A DNA stretch of 64,000 bases from Kordiimonas aestuarii (GCF_025574465.1 NZ_JAOBPP010000009.1:1-64000), one strand, 5' to 3'. Shown: positions 26,491 to 35,662, numbered from the stretch's first letter. Notes: generated from the letters alone by a model not told the origin. Made by a program: numbers and translations.

Positions 26491-28284
26491 ATGAATGTCC
26501 GTGGCTTGAAGAGGGTGCTTGGAGCCCTTGTGGTTGCCACGCTGGCTTTTGGCGGTGTTGCAACCGCTGCGCCCAGCAAGAAAGAGACGAACGCGCTTTA
26601 TGTTCTGTTCCAGAAGGAGCGCGACAACCACTATGCTGAACACCCTGGTACCGGGCCGCGTGGCAAGCCACGGCCGGTCGCAGACCGCATGACGGGCGTA
26701 ACACCAGAAGATGAAGCTCGTCGTGAAGCCGCCAATAAGGCTTTCCTGGTTGAACTTCTTGCTATCAAAAGGGATCGGCTGTCGGAAGATGATCAACTGA
26801 ACTACGACATGTTCCGCTTCATGATCGAGAGCCGCCTGACGGACGCCAAATATCGCACCTGGCGCATGCCACTATATTCCGACAGCGGTTTCCATACATG
26901 GCCGACGCGTATGGGGGCTTCCGTCAATTTCCGAAAGGCGGATGACTACAGGGCCTATATCCGCCGTATGGAGGACCTGCCGCGCTATCTTGAAGAAAAT
27001 ATCGTCAACATGCGTGTCGGGATGGATGAAGGTTTCACTATGCCCAAGGTGGTGTTAGATGGCCTTCTGCCGTCGTTTGCGGCTATCGTGAAGGAAAAGG
27101 CGGAAGACAGCACATTCTACGACCCCTTCCGTAAAATGGCCGACAGTGTGGGCGAGGCCGAGCAAGAGGCCCTGCGCTCGGAGGCGAAAGCCGCGATCAT
27201 GGATACGGTGATGCCAGCCTATGCGGCACTTAATCGCTTCATGAAAGATGAATATTATCCCGCAGCGCGGGAGAGTATCGGCGTGAGCGAAACGCCGGGC
27301 GGTGCTGAGTATTACGAAGCCATGGTGCGCTACTATACAACCGTCTCGGACCTGACGGCGGAGAAGGTGCATGAAATCGGTCTTCGTGAAGTCGCCCGTA
27401 TCCGCTCAGAGATGGAAGAGATCATCGAGGAAGTTGAGTTCGAAGGCAGTTTTGCCGACTTTCTTGAGTTTTTGCGCACGGACGAGCCGTTCTACGCCAA
27501 GTCGCCAAAAGAACTCCTGATGCACGCCTCCTATATTGCGAAGAAGATCGACGGCCGCCTGCCGCAGCTTTTTAATACCCTGCCGCGTCAGCCATATGGC
27601 GTTGAGCCGGTGCCTGACGTACTCGCCCCCAATTACACCACGGGCCGTTATTCCGGTGCGCCGCTCGATGCACCCCGCGGTGGTTATTACTGGGTGAACA
27701 CCTATGCGCTCGACAAGCGCCCGCTTTATACCCTGCCGGCGCTCACGCTTCATGAAGCTGTGCCGGGCCACCACCTGCAGATCGCGCTTTCAAAGGAACT
27801 TGAGGATGTTCCGGAGTTTCGCCTTGGCATCTATCCACACGCCTTTGGTGAAGGCTGGGGGCTGTACAGCGAACGCCTTGGTCTGGAAATGGATATTTAC
27901 GAGACGCCTTACGAGCGTTTTGGCCGCCTGACCTATGAAATGTGGCGCGCTTGCCGCCTTGTGGTGGATACCGGCATGCACATGAAGGGCTGGACACGGG
28001 CCGAGGCCATCAAGCTGATGGAGGAAAACTCCGCACTATCCACGCACAATATCCGCACAGAAGTGGACCGTTATATTTCCTGGCCGGGTCAGGCGCTTGC
28101 CTACAAAATGGGTGAACTGAAGATTGTTGAACTGAGGGAAAAGGCAACAAAAGCGTTGGGGGATCGTTTTGACGTGCGGGCTTTCCATGACGCAGTGCTT
28201 TCGTCGGGCGGTTTGCCACTTGACCTTCTTGAAGCGAAAATTGATCGTCTGATCAAAGACGGCTTGCAAGATAAGTCCAACTAA
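26491..28284 (+). CDS. DUF885 family protein (putative exported metallopeptidase)
   Basis: A 597-residue protein with an N-terminal signal peptide (KRVLGALVVATLAFGGVATA) and the full DUF885 architecture. The hallmark motif HEAVPGHHLQIAL lies near residue 425, a variant of a zinc-peptidase HExxH, followed by AFGEGWGLYSERLG with the downstream Glu. Family members are thought to be carboxypeptidase-like metallohydrolases, and few have been characterised. A GGGGAGGA site precedes the ATG. Its position divergent from an exported isoaspartyl peptidase gene suggests a shared role in periplasmic peptide breakdown. Confidence 0.88.
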   Translation: MNVRGLKRVLGALVVATLAFGGVATAAPSKKETNALYVLFQKERDNHYAEHPGTGPRGKPRPVADRMTGVTPEDEARREAANKAFLVELLAIKRDRLSEDDQLNYDMFRFMIESRLTDAKYRTWRMPLYSDSGFHTWPTRMGASVNFRKADDYRAYIRRMEDLPRYLEENIVNMRVGMDEGFTMPKVVLDGLLPSFAAIVKEKAEDSTFYDPFRKMADSVGEAEQEALRSEAKAAIMDTVMPAYAALNRFMKDEYYPAARESIGVSETPGGAEYYEAMVRYYTTVSDLTAEKVHEIGLREVARIRSEMEEIIEEVEFEGSFADFLEFLRTDEPFYAKSPKELLMHASYIAKKIDGRLPQLFNTLPRQPYGVEPVPDVLAPNYTTGRYSGAPLDAPRGGYYWVNTYALDKRPLYTLPALTLHEAVPGHHLQIALSKELEDVPEFRLGIYPHAFGEGWGLYSERLGLEMDIYETPYERFGRLTYEMWRACRLVVDTGMHMKGWTRAEAIKLMEENSALSTHNIRTEVDRYISWPGQALAYKMGELKIVELREKATKALGDRFDVRAFHDAVLSSGGLPLDLLEAKIDRLIKDGLQDKSN

Positions 28285-28306
28285 GCCACGGAATATGGAA
28301 TTTCAT

Positions 28307-28330
28307 ACAGGCGCTTCGGCGCCTGTTTTT
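28307..28330 (+). terminator. Rho-independent terminator after the DUF885 gene
   Basis: An eight-pair stem (ACAGGCGC / GCGCCTGT) with a TTCG tetraloop is followed by TTTTATTT, 22 bases after the stop codon. This is a textbook plus-strand terminator. Confidence 0.93.
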
Positions 28331-28462
28331 ATTTAAAAGAAAAATTTTCTAGTAAACTTCGAAAATCCGCTTGATCTCGCTCTTGAAATGGCGCAAGGCC
28401 ATGCCACTTAAGAACCTGCTTCTGAAAAGAGCCCGGCTATGCGGGCGAGAGTGGAGAGACAG

Positions 28463-29464
28463 ATGAGCGAGTATACCGGTGCCTTGGCCGCGATCGGCAA
28501 CACACCCCTGATCAAGCTGAAATATGCGTCCGAGTTGACCGGTTGCACTATCCTTGGCAAGGCGGAATACGCTAATCCCGGCGGTTCGCTCAAGGACCGC
28601 CCCGCGCTCAATATCATCGAGGAAGCCGAGAAGCGCGGCGAGTTGGAGCCGGGTGGCCTGATCGTTGAAGGCACTGCGGGCAACACCGGAATCGGCCTGA
28701 CGGTTGTCGCCAATGCCAAGGGATACCGCACGCTGATCGTGATGCCGGAAACGCAGTCACAGGAAAAGATTGATACTTTGCGCACTATGGGCGCGAGCCT
28801 CAAGCTTGTGCCTGCCGCACCATACTCGAACCCCGGCAACTTCAACCATGTGGCCAAGCGCCTTGCTGAAGACTTGGCGTCATCGGAGGAGCATGGTGTG
28901 ATCTGGGCCAACCAGTTTGACAATGTGGCCAACCGTGAGGCGCACATCAAAACCACGGCCAAGGAAATCTGGCAGCAGACGGACGGCAAGGTGGACGCCT
29001 TTATCACTGCCGTCGGCTCAGGCGGGTCGCTTGTCGGCACCGGTATGGGCCTTAAGGACTTCAACAAGAATGTCGTTGTCGCACTCGCCGACCCGATGGG
29101 AGCCGCCATCTATAACTATGTCAAGCACGGTGAACTGAAGGCCGAGGGCAGCTCTATCACAGAAGGCATCGGGCAGGGCCGTATTACCAAAAACCTTGAA
29201 GATGCACCAATTGATGAAGCCTTCCAGATCCCGGACGACGAGGCACTACCCATCGCTTTTGACCTGCTGAAAAAGGAAGGCCTCTGTGTCGGCTCGTCCA
29301 CCGGCATCAATGTGGCCGGGGCTATCCGTCTCGCGCGCCAGATGGGGCCGGGGCACACGATTGTCACGCTCCTGTGCGATAGCGGCCTCCGCTACCAGTC
29401 CAAGCTCTTTAACCCTGAATTTTTACGCTCGAAGAATCTGCCCGTGCCGGGATGGCTTGATTAA
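28463..29464 (+). CDS. cysK: Cysteine synthase A (O-acetylserine sulfhydrylase)
   Basis: A 333-residue PLP enzyme of fold type II that makes cysteine from O-acetylserine and sulfide. It shows IGNTPLIKLK at the N terminus, the PLP Lys in NPGGSLKDRPAL, the phosphate loop and Asn segment EGTAGNTGIGL, and the VGSGGSLVGTG glycine loop. The ATG at 28463 follows GGAGAGACAG; the upstream in-frame start lacks a site. The sulfur-pathway role is assumed from family. Its 3' end overlaps that of the convergent Lrp gene by four bases, with no terminator between them. Confidence 0.9.
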   Translation: MSEYTGALAAIGNTPLIKLKYASELTGCTILGKAEYANPGGSLKDRPALNIIEEAEKRGELEPGGLIVEGTAGNTGIGLTVVANAKGYRTLIVMPETQSQEKIDTLRTMGASLKLVPAAPYSNPGNFNHVAKRLAEDLASSEEHGVIWANQFDNVANREAHIKTTAKEIWQQTDGKVDAFITAVGSGGSLVGTGMGLKDFNKNVVVALADPMGAAIYNYVKHGELKAEGSSITEGIGQGRITKNLEDAPIDEAFQIPDDEALPIAFDLLKKEGLCVGSSTGINVAGAIRLARQMGPGHTIVTLLCDSGLRYQSKLFNPEFLRSKNLPVPGWLD

Positions 29465-29934
29465 GTCTGACGATTTCCGAGCGGCAGCCGGGTGCGCTTG
29501 AGCACCGTGCGGAGCGCGAAGCTTGAATGGATGCGTGCCACGCCTGGCAGGCGGGTGAGTGTGTTGTGAATGCGCTCATAATCCGGCGCGCCGCCCACGA
29601 CAACACGGATCATATAGTCCACGTCCCCGCTCATCAGGTAACATTCCATTACCTCCGGCACGCTGCGGACCGATTCTTCAAACTTGCGCAGCTTTTCTTC
29701 CTGCTGGTCGACAAGCGATACACGTACAAAAACAGAGCCTGGCAACCCAACAGATGCCGCACTCACATTGGCGGTGTAGTGGGTGATGACACCTTTTTCA
29801 TCAAGGTTTTTAACCCGCCTCAGGCACGCACTTTCAGACAGGCCGACCTTTTTTGCGAGCTCTACGTTTGATTGTCGACCGTCCTGCTGCAAAGCATCAA
29901 GGATCGCACGATCAATCTTATCAATGTTAATCAT
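29461..29934 (-). CDS. Lrp/AsnC-family transcriptional regulator
   Basis: A 157-residue regulator with an N-terminal winged helix-turn-helix (IDRAILDALQQDGRQSNVELAKKVGLSESACLRRVKNL) and a C-terminal RAM ligand-binding domain (VFVRVSLVDQQ, MECYLMSGDVDYMIRVVV, GVARIHSSFALRTV). It is divergent from alanine dehydrogenase. That arrangement is common for regulators that sense alanine or another amino acid and control ald. The gap between the two genes carries a near-perfect palindrome at 30000-30017, a plausible binding site. AGGA precedes the ATG. Confidence 0.93.
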   Translation of the reverse strand: MINIDKIDRAILDALQQDGRQSNVELAKKVGLSESACLRRVKNLDEKGVITHYTANVSAASVGLPGSVFVRVSLVDQQEEKLRKFEESVRSVPEVMECYLMSGDVDYMIRVVVGGAPDYERIHNTLTRLPGVARIHSSFALRTVLKRTRLPLGNRQT

Positions 29935-29999
29935 TCGCAGATTCCTGCGTTAAATTTAAAATTATTAGTCAATTCATGCAAGATACTGCGACAAGCCGC

Positions 30000-30017
30000 A
30001 TGTCTTTGCAAGGACAT
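30000..30017. promoter_or_regulatory. Candidate Lrp/AsnC operator between lrp-like gene and ald
   Basis: ATGTCTTTGCAAGGACAT is an 18-base palindrome with one mismatched pair (16 of 18 bases symmetric). It sits 66 bases from the regulator start and 91 bases from the ald start. Its size and its AT-containing centre suit Lrp-type sites. No promoter elements could be fixed with confidence. Confidence 0.5.
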
Positions 30018-30107
30018 TCCAAGCGCTTTGGCGTAGATTGGGCGCCAATTTCGGGGAGGGTGAACACATCTCCTTTCACGCAAGCACCAGTATCTGAGGA
30101 GGGCATA

Positions 30108-31226
30108 ATGCTTGTAGGTGTACCTAAGGAAATCAAGAACCGTGAATATCGTGTGGGCCTGTCGCCTGCCTCCGCGCGTGAACTGATTGAAAACGGCCAC
30201 GACGTGATCGTACAAAACAACGCCGGTTTTGAAATTGGCTTCACCAATGACATGTATGAAGCTGTTGGCGCAAAGATCATCGACACCGCCGCTGAGGTTT
30301 TCGCCAAAGCCGAGATGATCGTGAAGGTCAAGGAGCCTCAGGCGGTTGAGTGCGAAATGCTGCGCGAAGGCCAGATCCTTTACACATACCTGCACCTTGC
30401 GCCCGATCCCGCACAAACACAGGGTTTGATCAAGTCCGGCGCGATTGCCATTGCCTATGAGACCGTGACAGACCAGTTTGGCGGGCTGCCGCTGCTTGCG
30501 CCGATGTCTGAGGTTGCCGGTCGCATGTCCATTCAGGCTGGTGCACATGCGCTGGAGATGAGCCAAGGCGGCCGCGGCATGTTGCTTGGCGGTGTACCGG
30601 GCGTGGCGCCTGCTAAAGTAACCGTGATCGGTGGCGGCGTTGTGGGTACAAATGCGGCACGCATGGCCGTTGGCATGGGGGCTGATGTCACCATCCTCGA
30701 CCGGTCAATCCGCCGTATGCAGCAGCTCGACGATATCTTCAAAGGCCAGGTGAAGACGGTTTTTTCCACCAATGACGCGGTTGAAGAGCATGTCCTGGCA
30801 TCTGATCTTGTCGTCGGCGCTGTCCTGATCCCAGGTGCCGCGGCACCAAAACTGGTGAACCGTGAGCAGATCGGCAAGATGATGCGCGGCTCGGTACTGG
30901 TGGATGTCGCTATCGACCAGGGTGGCTGTTTTGCAACCTCCAAGGCGACGACACATGAAAACCCGACCTATATCGTTGACGAAGTGGTGCACTACTGTGT
31001 CGCCAACATGCCAGGCGGTGTTGCGCGTACGTCCACGCTGGCGCTCAATAACGCGACGCTGCGTCATGCACTGGCTATCGCCAACAAAGGCTGGAAAAAA
31101 GCGCTGGCGGACGACAAGCACCTTCTGGAAGGCCTTAACGTCATTGAAGGCAAGATCACTTATGAAGCCGTCGCCCGCGACCAGAATTTGAATTACGTTC
31201 CGGCGCTGGAAGCTATTGGCGCGTAA
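30108..31226 (+). CDS. ald: Alanine dehydrogenase
   Basis: A 372-residue NAD-dependent alanine dehydrogenase, which interconverts L-alanine and pyruvate plus ammonia. The family N terminus [18 protein letters not shown] is intact. The catalytic Lys is in [10 protein letters not shown] and the catalytic His in YLHLAPDP. The NAD motif [21 protein letters not shown] follows near residue 170, with the DVAIDQGGC and [16 protein letters not shown] blocks beyond it. The ATG at 30108 has GAGGAGGGC upstream; the frame stays open for 130 bases before it, but that part lacks homology. It is probably induced by alanine through the divergent Lrp regulator, and an asparaginase gene follows 24 bases later. 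Confidence 0.95.
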   Translation: MLVGVPKEIKNREYRVGLSPASARELIENGHDVIVQNNAGFEIGFTNDMYEAVGAKIIDTAAEVFAKAEMIVKVKEPQAVECEMLREGQILYTYLHLAPDPAQTQGLIKSGAIAIAYETVTDQFGGLPLLAPMSEVAGRMSIQAGAHALEMSQGGRGMLLGGVPGVAPAKVTVIGGGVVGTNAARMAVGMGADVTILDRSIRRMQQLDDIFKGQVKTVFSTNDAVEEHVLASDLVVGAVLIPGAAAPKLVNREQIGKMMRGSVLVDVAIDQGGCFATSKATTHENPTYIVDEVVHYCVANMPGGVARTSTLALNNATLRHALAIANKGWKKALADDKHLLEGLNVIEGKITYEAVARDQNLNYVPALEAIGA

Positions 31227-31250
31227 CGTAAACTAGGCTACAAGGCGGGC

Positions 31251-32216
31251 ATGGAAAAAAAGCCCGTCATTCAGGTTTTCGCCCTCGGCGGAACCATCGC
31301 GATGACCCCCGGCGACAGGTCGGGGGTCACACCGACTTTATCAGCCGCCGAGCTTGTCCGCGCCGTGCCGGACCTTGTTGAAATGGCTGAATTTCGCGCT
31401 GAAACCCTTGTGCAAAAGGGCAGCGCCAACCTCACCTGTGACTTGATATCTGACCTGTGTAACCGTGCTGAAGCCTCAGACGCGGATGCGGTTATTGTCA
31501 CCCAGGGGACAGACTCGATGGAAGAAACCTCATTCCTCGCCAGCCTTGTCTACAAGGGGGACCGGCCGCTCATCTTCACCGGTGCCATGCGTACGCCAAA
31601 CCAGCCGGGGGCCGACGGCCCGGCAAACCTGCTTGATGCGGTGCGCGCCGCGCTCAGTGCACCCGCGGGCAGTGTCAGCCTCGTGATGAACGGTGAAGTG
31701 CATGACCCCTGGTGTGTGGCCAAGGAACATACCTCCACACTGCAGGCGTTTTCATCAGAGCAGGGGCCGGTTGCCGTTGTTTCCGAAGGTCATGTTTATT
31801 GGCGCCGCGCCGCACGCAAGGGGCATGGCCTGAAGGCGACGTCGCTCGCGCCGGTTGCTCTTGTGGGTGCGGTGCTGGATGACGACGGACGCATGCTCGA
31901 TATGCTGCCATCCCTTGGGTACAAAGCTGTGGTGATTGAGGCGTATGGCGCAGGCCATCTGTCGGAGTTATGGGCCTGCAAAGCTGAAAAGTTGGCCGCC
32001 GAGATGCCTGTTATTCTGGCCAGTCGCACCCGTGGTGGGCGGGTATTTGAGGCTACCTATGGATACAAGGGTGCCGAGATAGACCTCATTGCCCGTGGCC
32101 TCGTCCCGGCGGGAGGATTGCGTGGCAGGAAAGCTCGCCTTTTGCTTTCTCTTTTGCTTGTCAGCGATAAGGCGAACTGGAAACAAACCTTTACGGCTGT
32201 GGGAAAAAGTGTTTGA
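31251..32216 (+). CDS. L-asparaginase (type I/II fold)
   Basis: A 321-residue amidohydrolase with both catalytic threonine motifs of bacterial L-asparaginases: FALGGTIAMTPG at the N terminus, and VIVTQGTDSMEET near residue 85. The latter is followed by FTGAMRTPNQPGADGPANL, which includes the catalytic Lys region. There is no signal peptide, so it acts in the cytoplasm. It converts Asn to Asp and ammonia, in line with the neighbouring alanine dehydrogenase. It is unrelated in fold to the exported Ntn asparaginase at 25327-26376. AAGGCGGGC precedes the ATG. Confidence 0.9.
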   Translation: MEKKPVIQVFALGGTIAMTPGDRSGVTPTLSAAELVRAVPDLVEMAEFRAETLVQKGSANLTCDLISDLCNRAEASDADAVIVTQGTDSMEETSFLASLVYKGDRPLIFTGAMRTPNQPGADGPANLLDAVRAALSAPAGSVSLVMNGEVHDPWCVAKEHTSTLQAFSSEQGPVAVVSEGHVYWRRAARKGHGLKATSLAPVALVGAVLDDDGRMLDMLPSLGYKAVVIEAYGAGHLSELWACKAEKLAAEMPVILASRTRGGRVFEATYGYKGAEIDLIARGLVPAGGLRGRKARLLLSLLLVSDKANWKQTFTAVGKSV

Positions 32217-32226
32217 GTGCTAAAAA

Positions 32227-33300
32227 ATGGTGCTGAACAATTCAGACAGCTTGAGGGGTCGAGCGTTGCCTGACGAATCTTTATATCCGCATGTAACCGG
32301 TATCGGCCATGCGTTTTTCTGGTGTGCAAACGATGATGTTGCCACCAAGGTGCGCACATCCTTGGTTGATGCTGAGATCATCGAGGTGCCGCTTGGCGAG
32401 CCTGAGGTCATCTGTTTCCTGTCGGATGACATGGAAAGCCTTCTGCCCATTCTTGAACCCAGATTGTCCGTTGAGGAGCGCCGAGCCGTGCGTGCGCTTC
32501 TGTCCGGAAGCGCCCGACCCGGCCTCAGGGAATTTGGCGCCATGCAGTCGCTGCAGGAACTTGGACTCAAGTTGTCGGCGCGCTGGCTGGGCGATATGTT
32601 GGCCGACCGGCGCTACAAGTCGCTGCTGCAGCCGATTGTTTCTGCCGAGGACCATGGCGACGTTCTGGGGTATGAGTTCCTGATCCGTGGTCTGCACACG
32701 GACGGCGTTGAAATACCGGCGCCGGTGCTCTTTGAGACCGCGGAAGACGCGGGCATGCTCTATGCGCTTGACCTTGCGGCGGGCGAAAGTGCCCTCCGGA
32801 CAGCCAAGCGCTTCGACCTCAAGGAAAATGTGTTCGTGAACGTGCTGCCGTTCAGTGTGGACAGCGAAGAGGGGCTGAATAACTGGCTGAAAACAGTGCT
32901 GGGGGAGACGAACCTCCCGCATGAGCAACTGGTTTTCGAGATTGTTGAAAGCCAGCAGTTCCCGGATTTTGAAACGCTGCAACGGCTGGTTTCCCGTCTC
33001 AAGGATCATGGCATCCGCATTGCGCTTGATGATTTTGGTACCGGCTTCAACAACCTTGCCACCATCACCCAAATCCAGCCGGACTTTATCAAGCTTGATA
33101 AGTCGCTGACCCGCGACCTGCTTGAAGATGGCCGCAAATGGACTCTGGTGGCGAATATTGTCGATTCAGCCAAGCAGTCGAATATCAAGGTGATTGCGGA
33201 AGGGGTGGAAGATAAAAAAACCGCCCGCATGCTCGAGAGCGCGGGCGTGGATTTCCTGCAGGGCTACCTGTTTGGCTATCCGGCCGACAACCCACTTTAA
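32227..33300 (+). CDS. EAL-domain protein (putative c-di-GMP phosphodiesterase)
   Basis: A 357-residue protein: an N-terminal region of about 120 residues that I do not recognise, then an EAL domain. The signature EAL is EFL (GYEFLIRG). The other metal and catalytic positions look intact: VNVLPF, VFEIVES, LDDFGTGFNN, PDFIKLDKSL, VIAEGVED, and FLQGYLFGYP. It is therefore likely an active phosphodiesterase. There is no membrane segment or GGDEF domain. The ATG at 32227 has no clear ribosome site, while a TTG at 32266 has GAGGGG seven bases upstream, so the true start may be 13 codons later. Confidence 0.87.
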   Translation: MVLNNSDSLRGRALPDESLYPHVTGIGHAFFWCANDDVATKVRTSLVDAEIIEVPLGEPEVICFLSDDMESLLPILEPRLSVEERRAVRALLSGSARPGLREFGAMQSLQELGLKLSARWLGDMLADRRYKSLLQPIVSAEDHGDVLGYEFLIRGLHTDGVEIPAPVLFETAEDAGMLYALDLAAGESALRTAKRFDLKENVFVNVLPFSVDSEEGLNNWLKTVLGETNLPHEQLVFEIVESQQFPDFETLQRLVSRLKDHGIRIALDDFGTGFNNLATITQIQPDFIKLDKSLTRDLLEDGRKWTLVANIVDSAKQSNIKVIAEGVEDKKTARMLESAGVDFLQGYLFGYPADNPL

Positions 33301-33304
33301 GCCA

Positions 33305-33757
33305 TCAGGTGTGTAGCTGAATGTCCTCAAGCTTGTCGAGGAGGGACATCAGAGCAAGTTTCTCAGGTTCGCTGAGCTTATCTAAAATGCGGCTTTCGTA
33401 ACCAAGGGCGATCGGGATCACCTCGTGGTAAATCTTGGCACCTTCTTCTGAGAGGGCGAGCACCGAGCGGCGCTTGTCCTCGGGCGAGAAATGACGCTCC
33501 AGCCTGCCAGCATCCAATAGCTTGTTCACCGCGCGGGAGACGGCAACCTTATCCATGGCAGTACGCTCGGCTACTTGTGCGGCCGATAGGTCAGGCTCGC
33601 CCCCCAGCACCGCCATCACGCGCCATTCGGGCAGGCTAAGCTGGAACTGCTCTTCATAACCATCGGCAATTGCCCGGCTGATGCGGTTTGAGAGAACCGA
33701 AAGTCGGTACGGTAGGAATTCGCCCAAATGCAGCGTATCGTCACTTTTTTTCATCAT
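33305..33757 (-). CDS. MarR-family transcriptional regulator
   Basis: A 150-residue MarR protein with an N-terminal dimerisation helix (YRLSVLSNRISRAIADGYE) and a winged helix-turn-helix (LSLPEWRVMAVLGG, LSAAQVAERTAMDKVAVSRAVNKLLDAG). The wing is RHFSPEDKRRSVLALSEEG. It is divergent from hpd, the first gene of the Phe/Tyr degradation operon. A perfect inverted repeat at 33780-33801 stands between them. This fits the MarR-type regulators (HmgR class) known to control homogentisate pathways in proteobacteria. It is convergent with the EAL gene, separated by four bases. Confidence 0.92.
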   Translation of the reverse strand: MMKKSDDTLHLGEFLPYRLSVLSNRISRAIADGYEEQFQLSLPEWRVMAVLGGEPDLSAAQVAERTAMDKVAVSRAVNKLLDAGRLERHFSPEDKRRSVLALSEEGAKIYHEVIPIALGYESRILDKLSEPEKLALMSLLDKLEDIQLHT

Positions 33758-33779
33758 TACCCCGTTTACGCCCCTTGCA

Positions 33780-33801
33780 ATTAGTTACGGATGAAACTAA
33801 T
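33780..33801. promoter_or_regulatory. Candidate MarR/HmgR operator before hpd
   Basis: Perfect seven-base arms ATTAGTT and AACTAAT are separated by eight bases. It lies 23 bases upstream of the MarR start and 106 bases upstream of hpd, so a bound dimer could control both directions. The 22-base span is typical for MarR sites. Confidence 0.6.
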
Positions 33802-33907
33802 ATGGCGTCAAATATAAATCGGCACCAGTATTCAAGATAAAATACAGCCACGTAAAGGCTAATGGTGCCAACCTCATACTGTATAGAGAATGATGGAGTG
33901 ATTGAAC

Positions 33908-34996
33908 ATGGCCGATCTCTTTGAAAACCCAATGGGCCTGTGTGGTTTTGAGTTTGTCGAATTTACCGCACCCGAAAAGGGCCTTCTTGAGGACACTTTT
34001 GAAACACTTGGTTTTACCAAGGTGGCACGCCACCGTTCGAAAGACGTGGAACTGTGGCGTCAGGGCGATATCAATTTCATTACCAACTATGAAAAAAATT
34101 GCCCGGCCTTCTACTATGGTGAAGAGCATGGTCCATCGGCGTGTGGCATGGCTTTCCGGGTGAAAGACGCCCAAAAGGCCTATAAGCTGGCGCTGGGGAA
34201 GGGTGCACAGCCAATTGACACACAAACCGGCCCGATGGAACTTCGCCTGCCGGCGATCAAGGGTATCGGCGGGGCATCGCTTTACCTCATCGACCGTTTC
34301 AAGGACGGTGAAAGCATCTATGATATCGACTTCGAATGGCTTGAAGGTGTCGACCATCGCCCCGAGGGTTGTGGTTTCAACGTTATCGACCACCTGACCC
34401 ACAATGTGTATCGCGGTCGCATGGATTACTGGGCGAAATTCTATGAGAGCTTCTTCAATTTCCGCGAAATCCGCTATTTCGACATCAAGGGCGAATACAC
34501 GGGCCTGACATCCCGTGCGATGACCGCGCCGGACGGCTTGATCCGCATCCCGCTTAACGAGGAATCTGCCGGCGGGAGCGGCCAGATTGAAGAATATCTG
34601 ATGGCCTACAACGGCGAAGGTATCCAGCATATCGCCTTTTCTTGCGATAATCTGCTGGAGTGCTGGGACCGCCTGAAAGAAAAGGGTGTGCCGTTCATGA
34701 CCGCTCCGCCCGAGACATACTATGAAATGCTGGAAGAGCGTCTGCCGGGCCACGGCGAGCCGGTCGGCGAACTGAAAAAGCGCGGTATTCTGCTTGATGG
34801 CTCCACGGAAGAGGGCGATAATCGCCTGCTGTTGCAGATTTTCTCTGAAACCCAGGTTGGTCCGATCTTTTTCGAGTTTATCCAGCGTAAGAAAGATGAA
34901 GGCTTCGGCGAAGGCAACTTCAAGGCGCTGTTCGAATCGATGGAACGTGACCAGATCCGTCGTGGCGCCCTCAAGGTTGACGACAACGCTGCATAA
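33908..34996 (+). CDS. hpd: 4-Hydroxyphenylpyruvate dioxygenase
   Basis: A 362-residue non-heme iron dioxygenase that turns 4-hydroxyphenylpyruvate into homogentisate. The three iron ligands are His162 (IDHLTHNV), His241 (IQHIAFS) and Glu323 (FFEFIQRK), with spacing very close to that of the Pseudomonas enzyme. Two VOC-type domains make up the chain, the N-terminal one lacking metal. The ATG at 33908 has GGAG nine bases upstream. It heads a five-gene run with VOC, fah, maiA and phhA genes, likely under the divergent MarR regulator. Confidence 0.96.
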   Translation: MADLFENPMGLCGFEFVEFTAPEKGLLEDTFETLGFTKVARHRSKDVELWRQGDINFITNYEKNCPAFYYGEEHGPSACGMAFRVKDAQKAYKLALGKGAQPIDTQTGPMELRLPAIKGIGGASLYLIDRFKDGESIYDIDFEWLEGVDHRPEGCGFNVIDHLTHNVYRGRMDYWAKFYESFFNFREIRYFDIKGEYTGLTSRAMTAPDGLIRIPLNEESAGGSGQIEEYLMAYNGEGIQHIAFSCDNLLECWDRLKEKGVPFMTAPPETYYEMLEERLPGHGEPVGELKKRGILLDGSTEEGDNRLLLQIFSETQVGPIFFEFIQRKKDEGFGEGNFKALFESMERDQIRRGALKVDDNAA

Positions 34997-35061
34997 GCCT
35001 GGACGGGGCTGCACCCGCAGTCCCACCATCGCGCAATCCCCGTGTAACCGGAGGCAATGCC

Positions 35062-35610
35062 ATGAAGTTAGAGCGTATTCACCACGTGGCGTATCGCTGT
35101 AAAGACGCCAAAGAGACGATCGAGTTTTACCAGAAGCACCTGAACATGGACTTCCAGCTTGCGATTGCGGAAGACCATGTGCCTTCCACTGGTGCGTTTG
35201 ACCCTTATATGCACATCTTTCTCGATGCGGGGAATGGCAACGTGCTGGCTTTCTTTGAACTGCCAAACCAGCCTGAGATGGGTCGTGACGGCAACACGCC
35301 AGAGTGGGTTCAGCATATCGCCTTTGAAGTGGCTGACATGGACGCGCTCCATGAAGCGAAGGCAAGCCTGGAAGCGGCGGGTGTTGAAGTCCTGGGGCCG
35401 ACCGACCATACCATCTTCAAGTCGATCTATTTCTTCGACCCGAACGGGCATCGCCTGGAACTTGCAGCCAATACGGCGAAGCCGGGCATGCTTGCGGAAC
35501 TGAAACGGATCGCACCCGATATGATCGAAGAATGGTCAAAAACCAAAAAAGCACCCAAACATGCGGCATGGCTTCATGGTGAGGGTGAGTTTGAGAGCAT
35601 TGGCGACTGA
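35062..35610 (+). CDS. VOC-family protein (glyoxalase/extradiol dioxygenase fold) in the tyrosine operon
   Basis: A 182-residue protein with one pair of beta-alpha-beta-beta-beta units of the vicinal oxygen chelate fold. Likely metal ligands are His in RIHHVAYR, His in VQHIAFEV and Glu in HRLELAAN. The segment SIYFFDPNGHRLEL resembles the metal site of type I extradiol dioxygenases. A GGAGG site precedes the ATG. It sits between hpd and fah, where homogentisate dioxygenase (hmgA) often stands, and hmgA is absent from the window. Function is unknown: an isomerase, a lactoylglutathione-lyase-like enzyme, or a ring-cleaving enzyme are all possible. Confidence 0.85.
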   Translation: MKLERIHHVAYRCKDAKETIEFYQKHLNMDFQLAIAEDHVPSTGAFDPYMHIFLDAGNGNVLAFFELPNQPEMGRDGNTPEWVQHIAFEVADMDALHEAKASLEAAGVEVLGPTDHTIFKSIYFFDPNGHRLELAANTAKPGMLAELKRIAPDMIEEWSKTKKAPKHAAWLHGEGEFESIGD

Positions 35611-35662
35611 CGAGCCGCCAGCACCTCACACAATAAACTTAAGAAATTCAGGATAGGTACGT

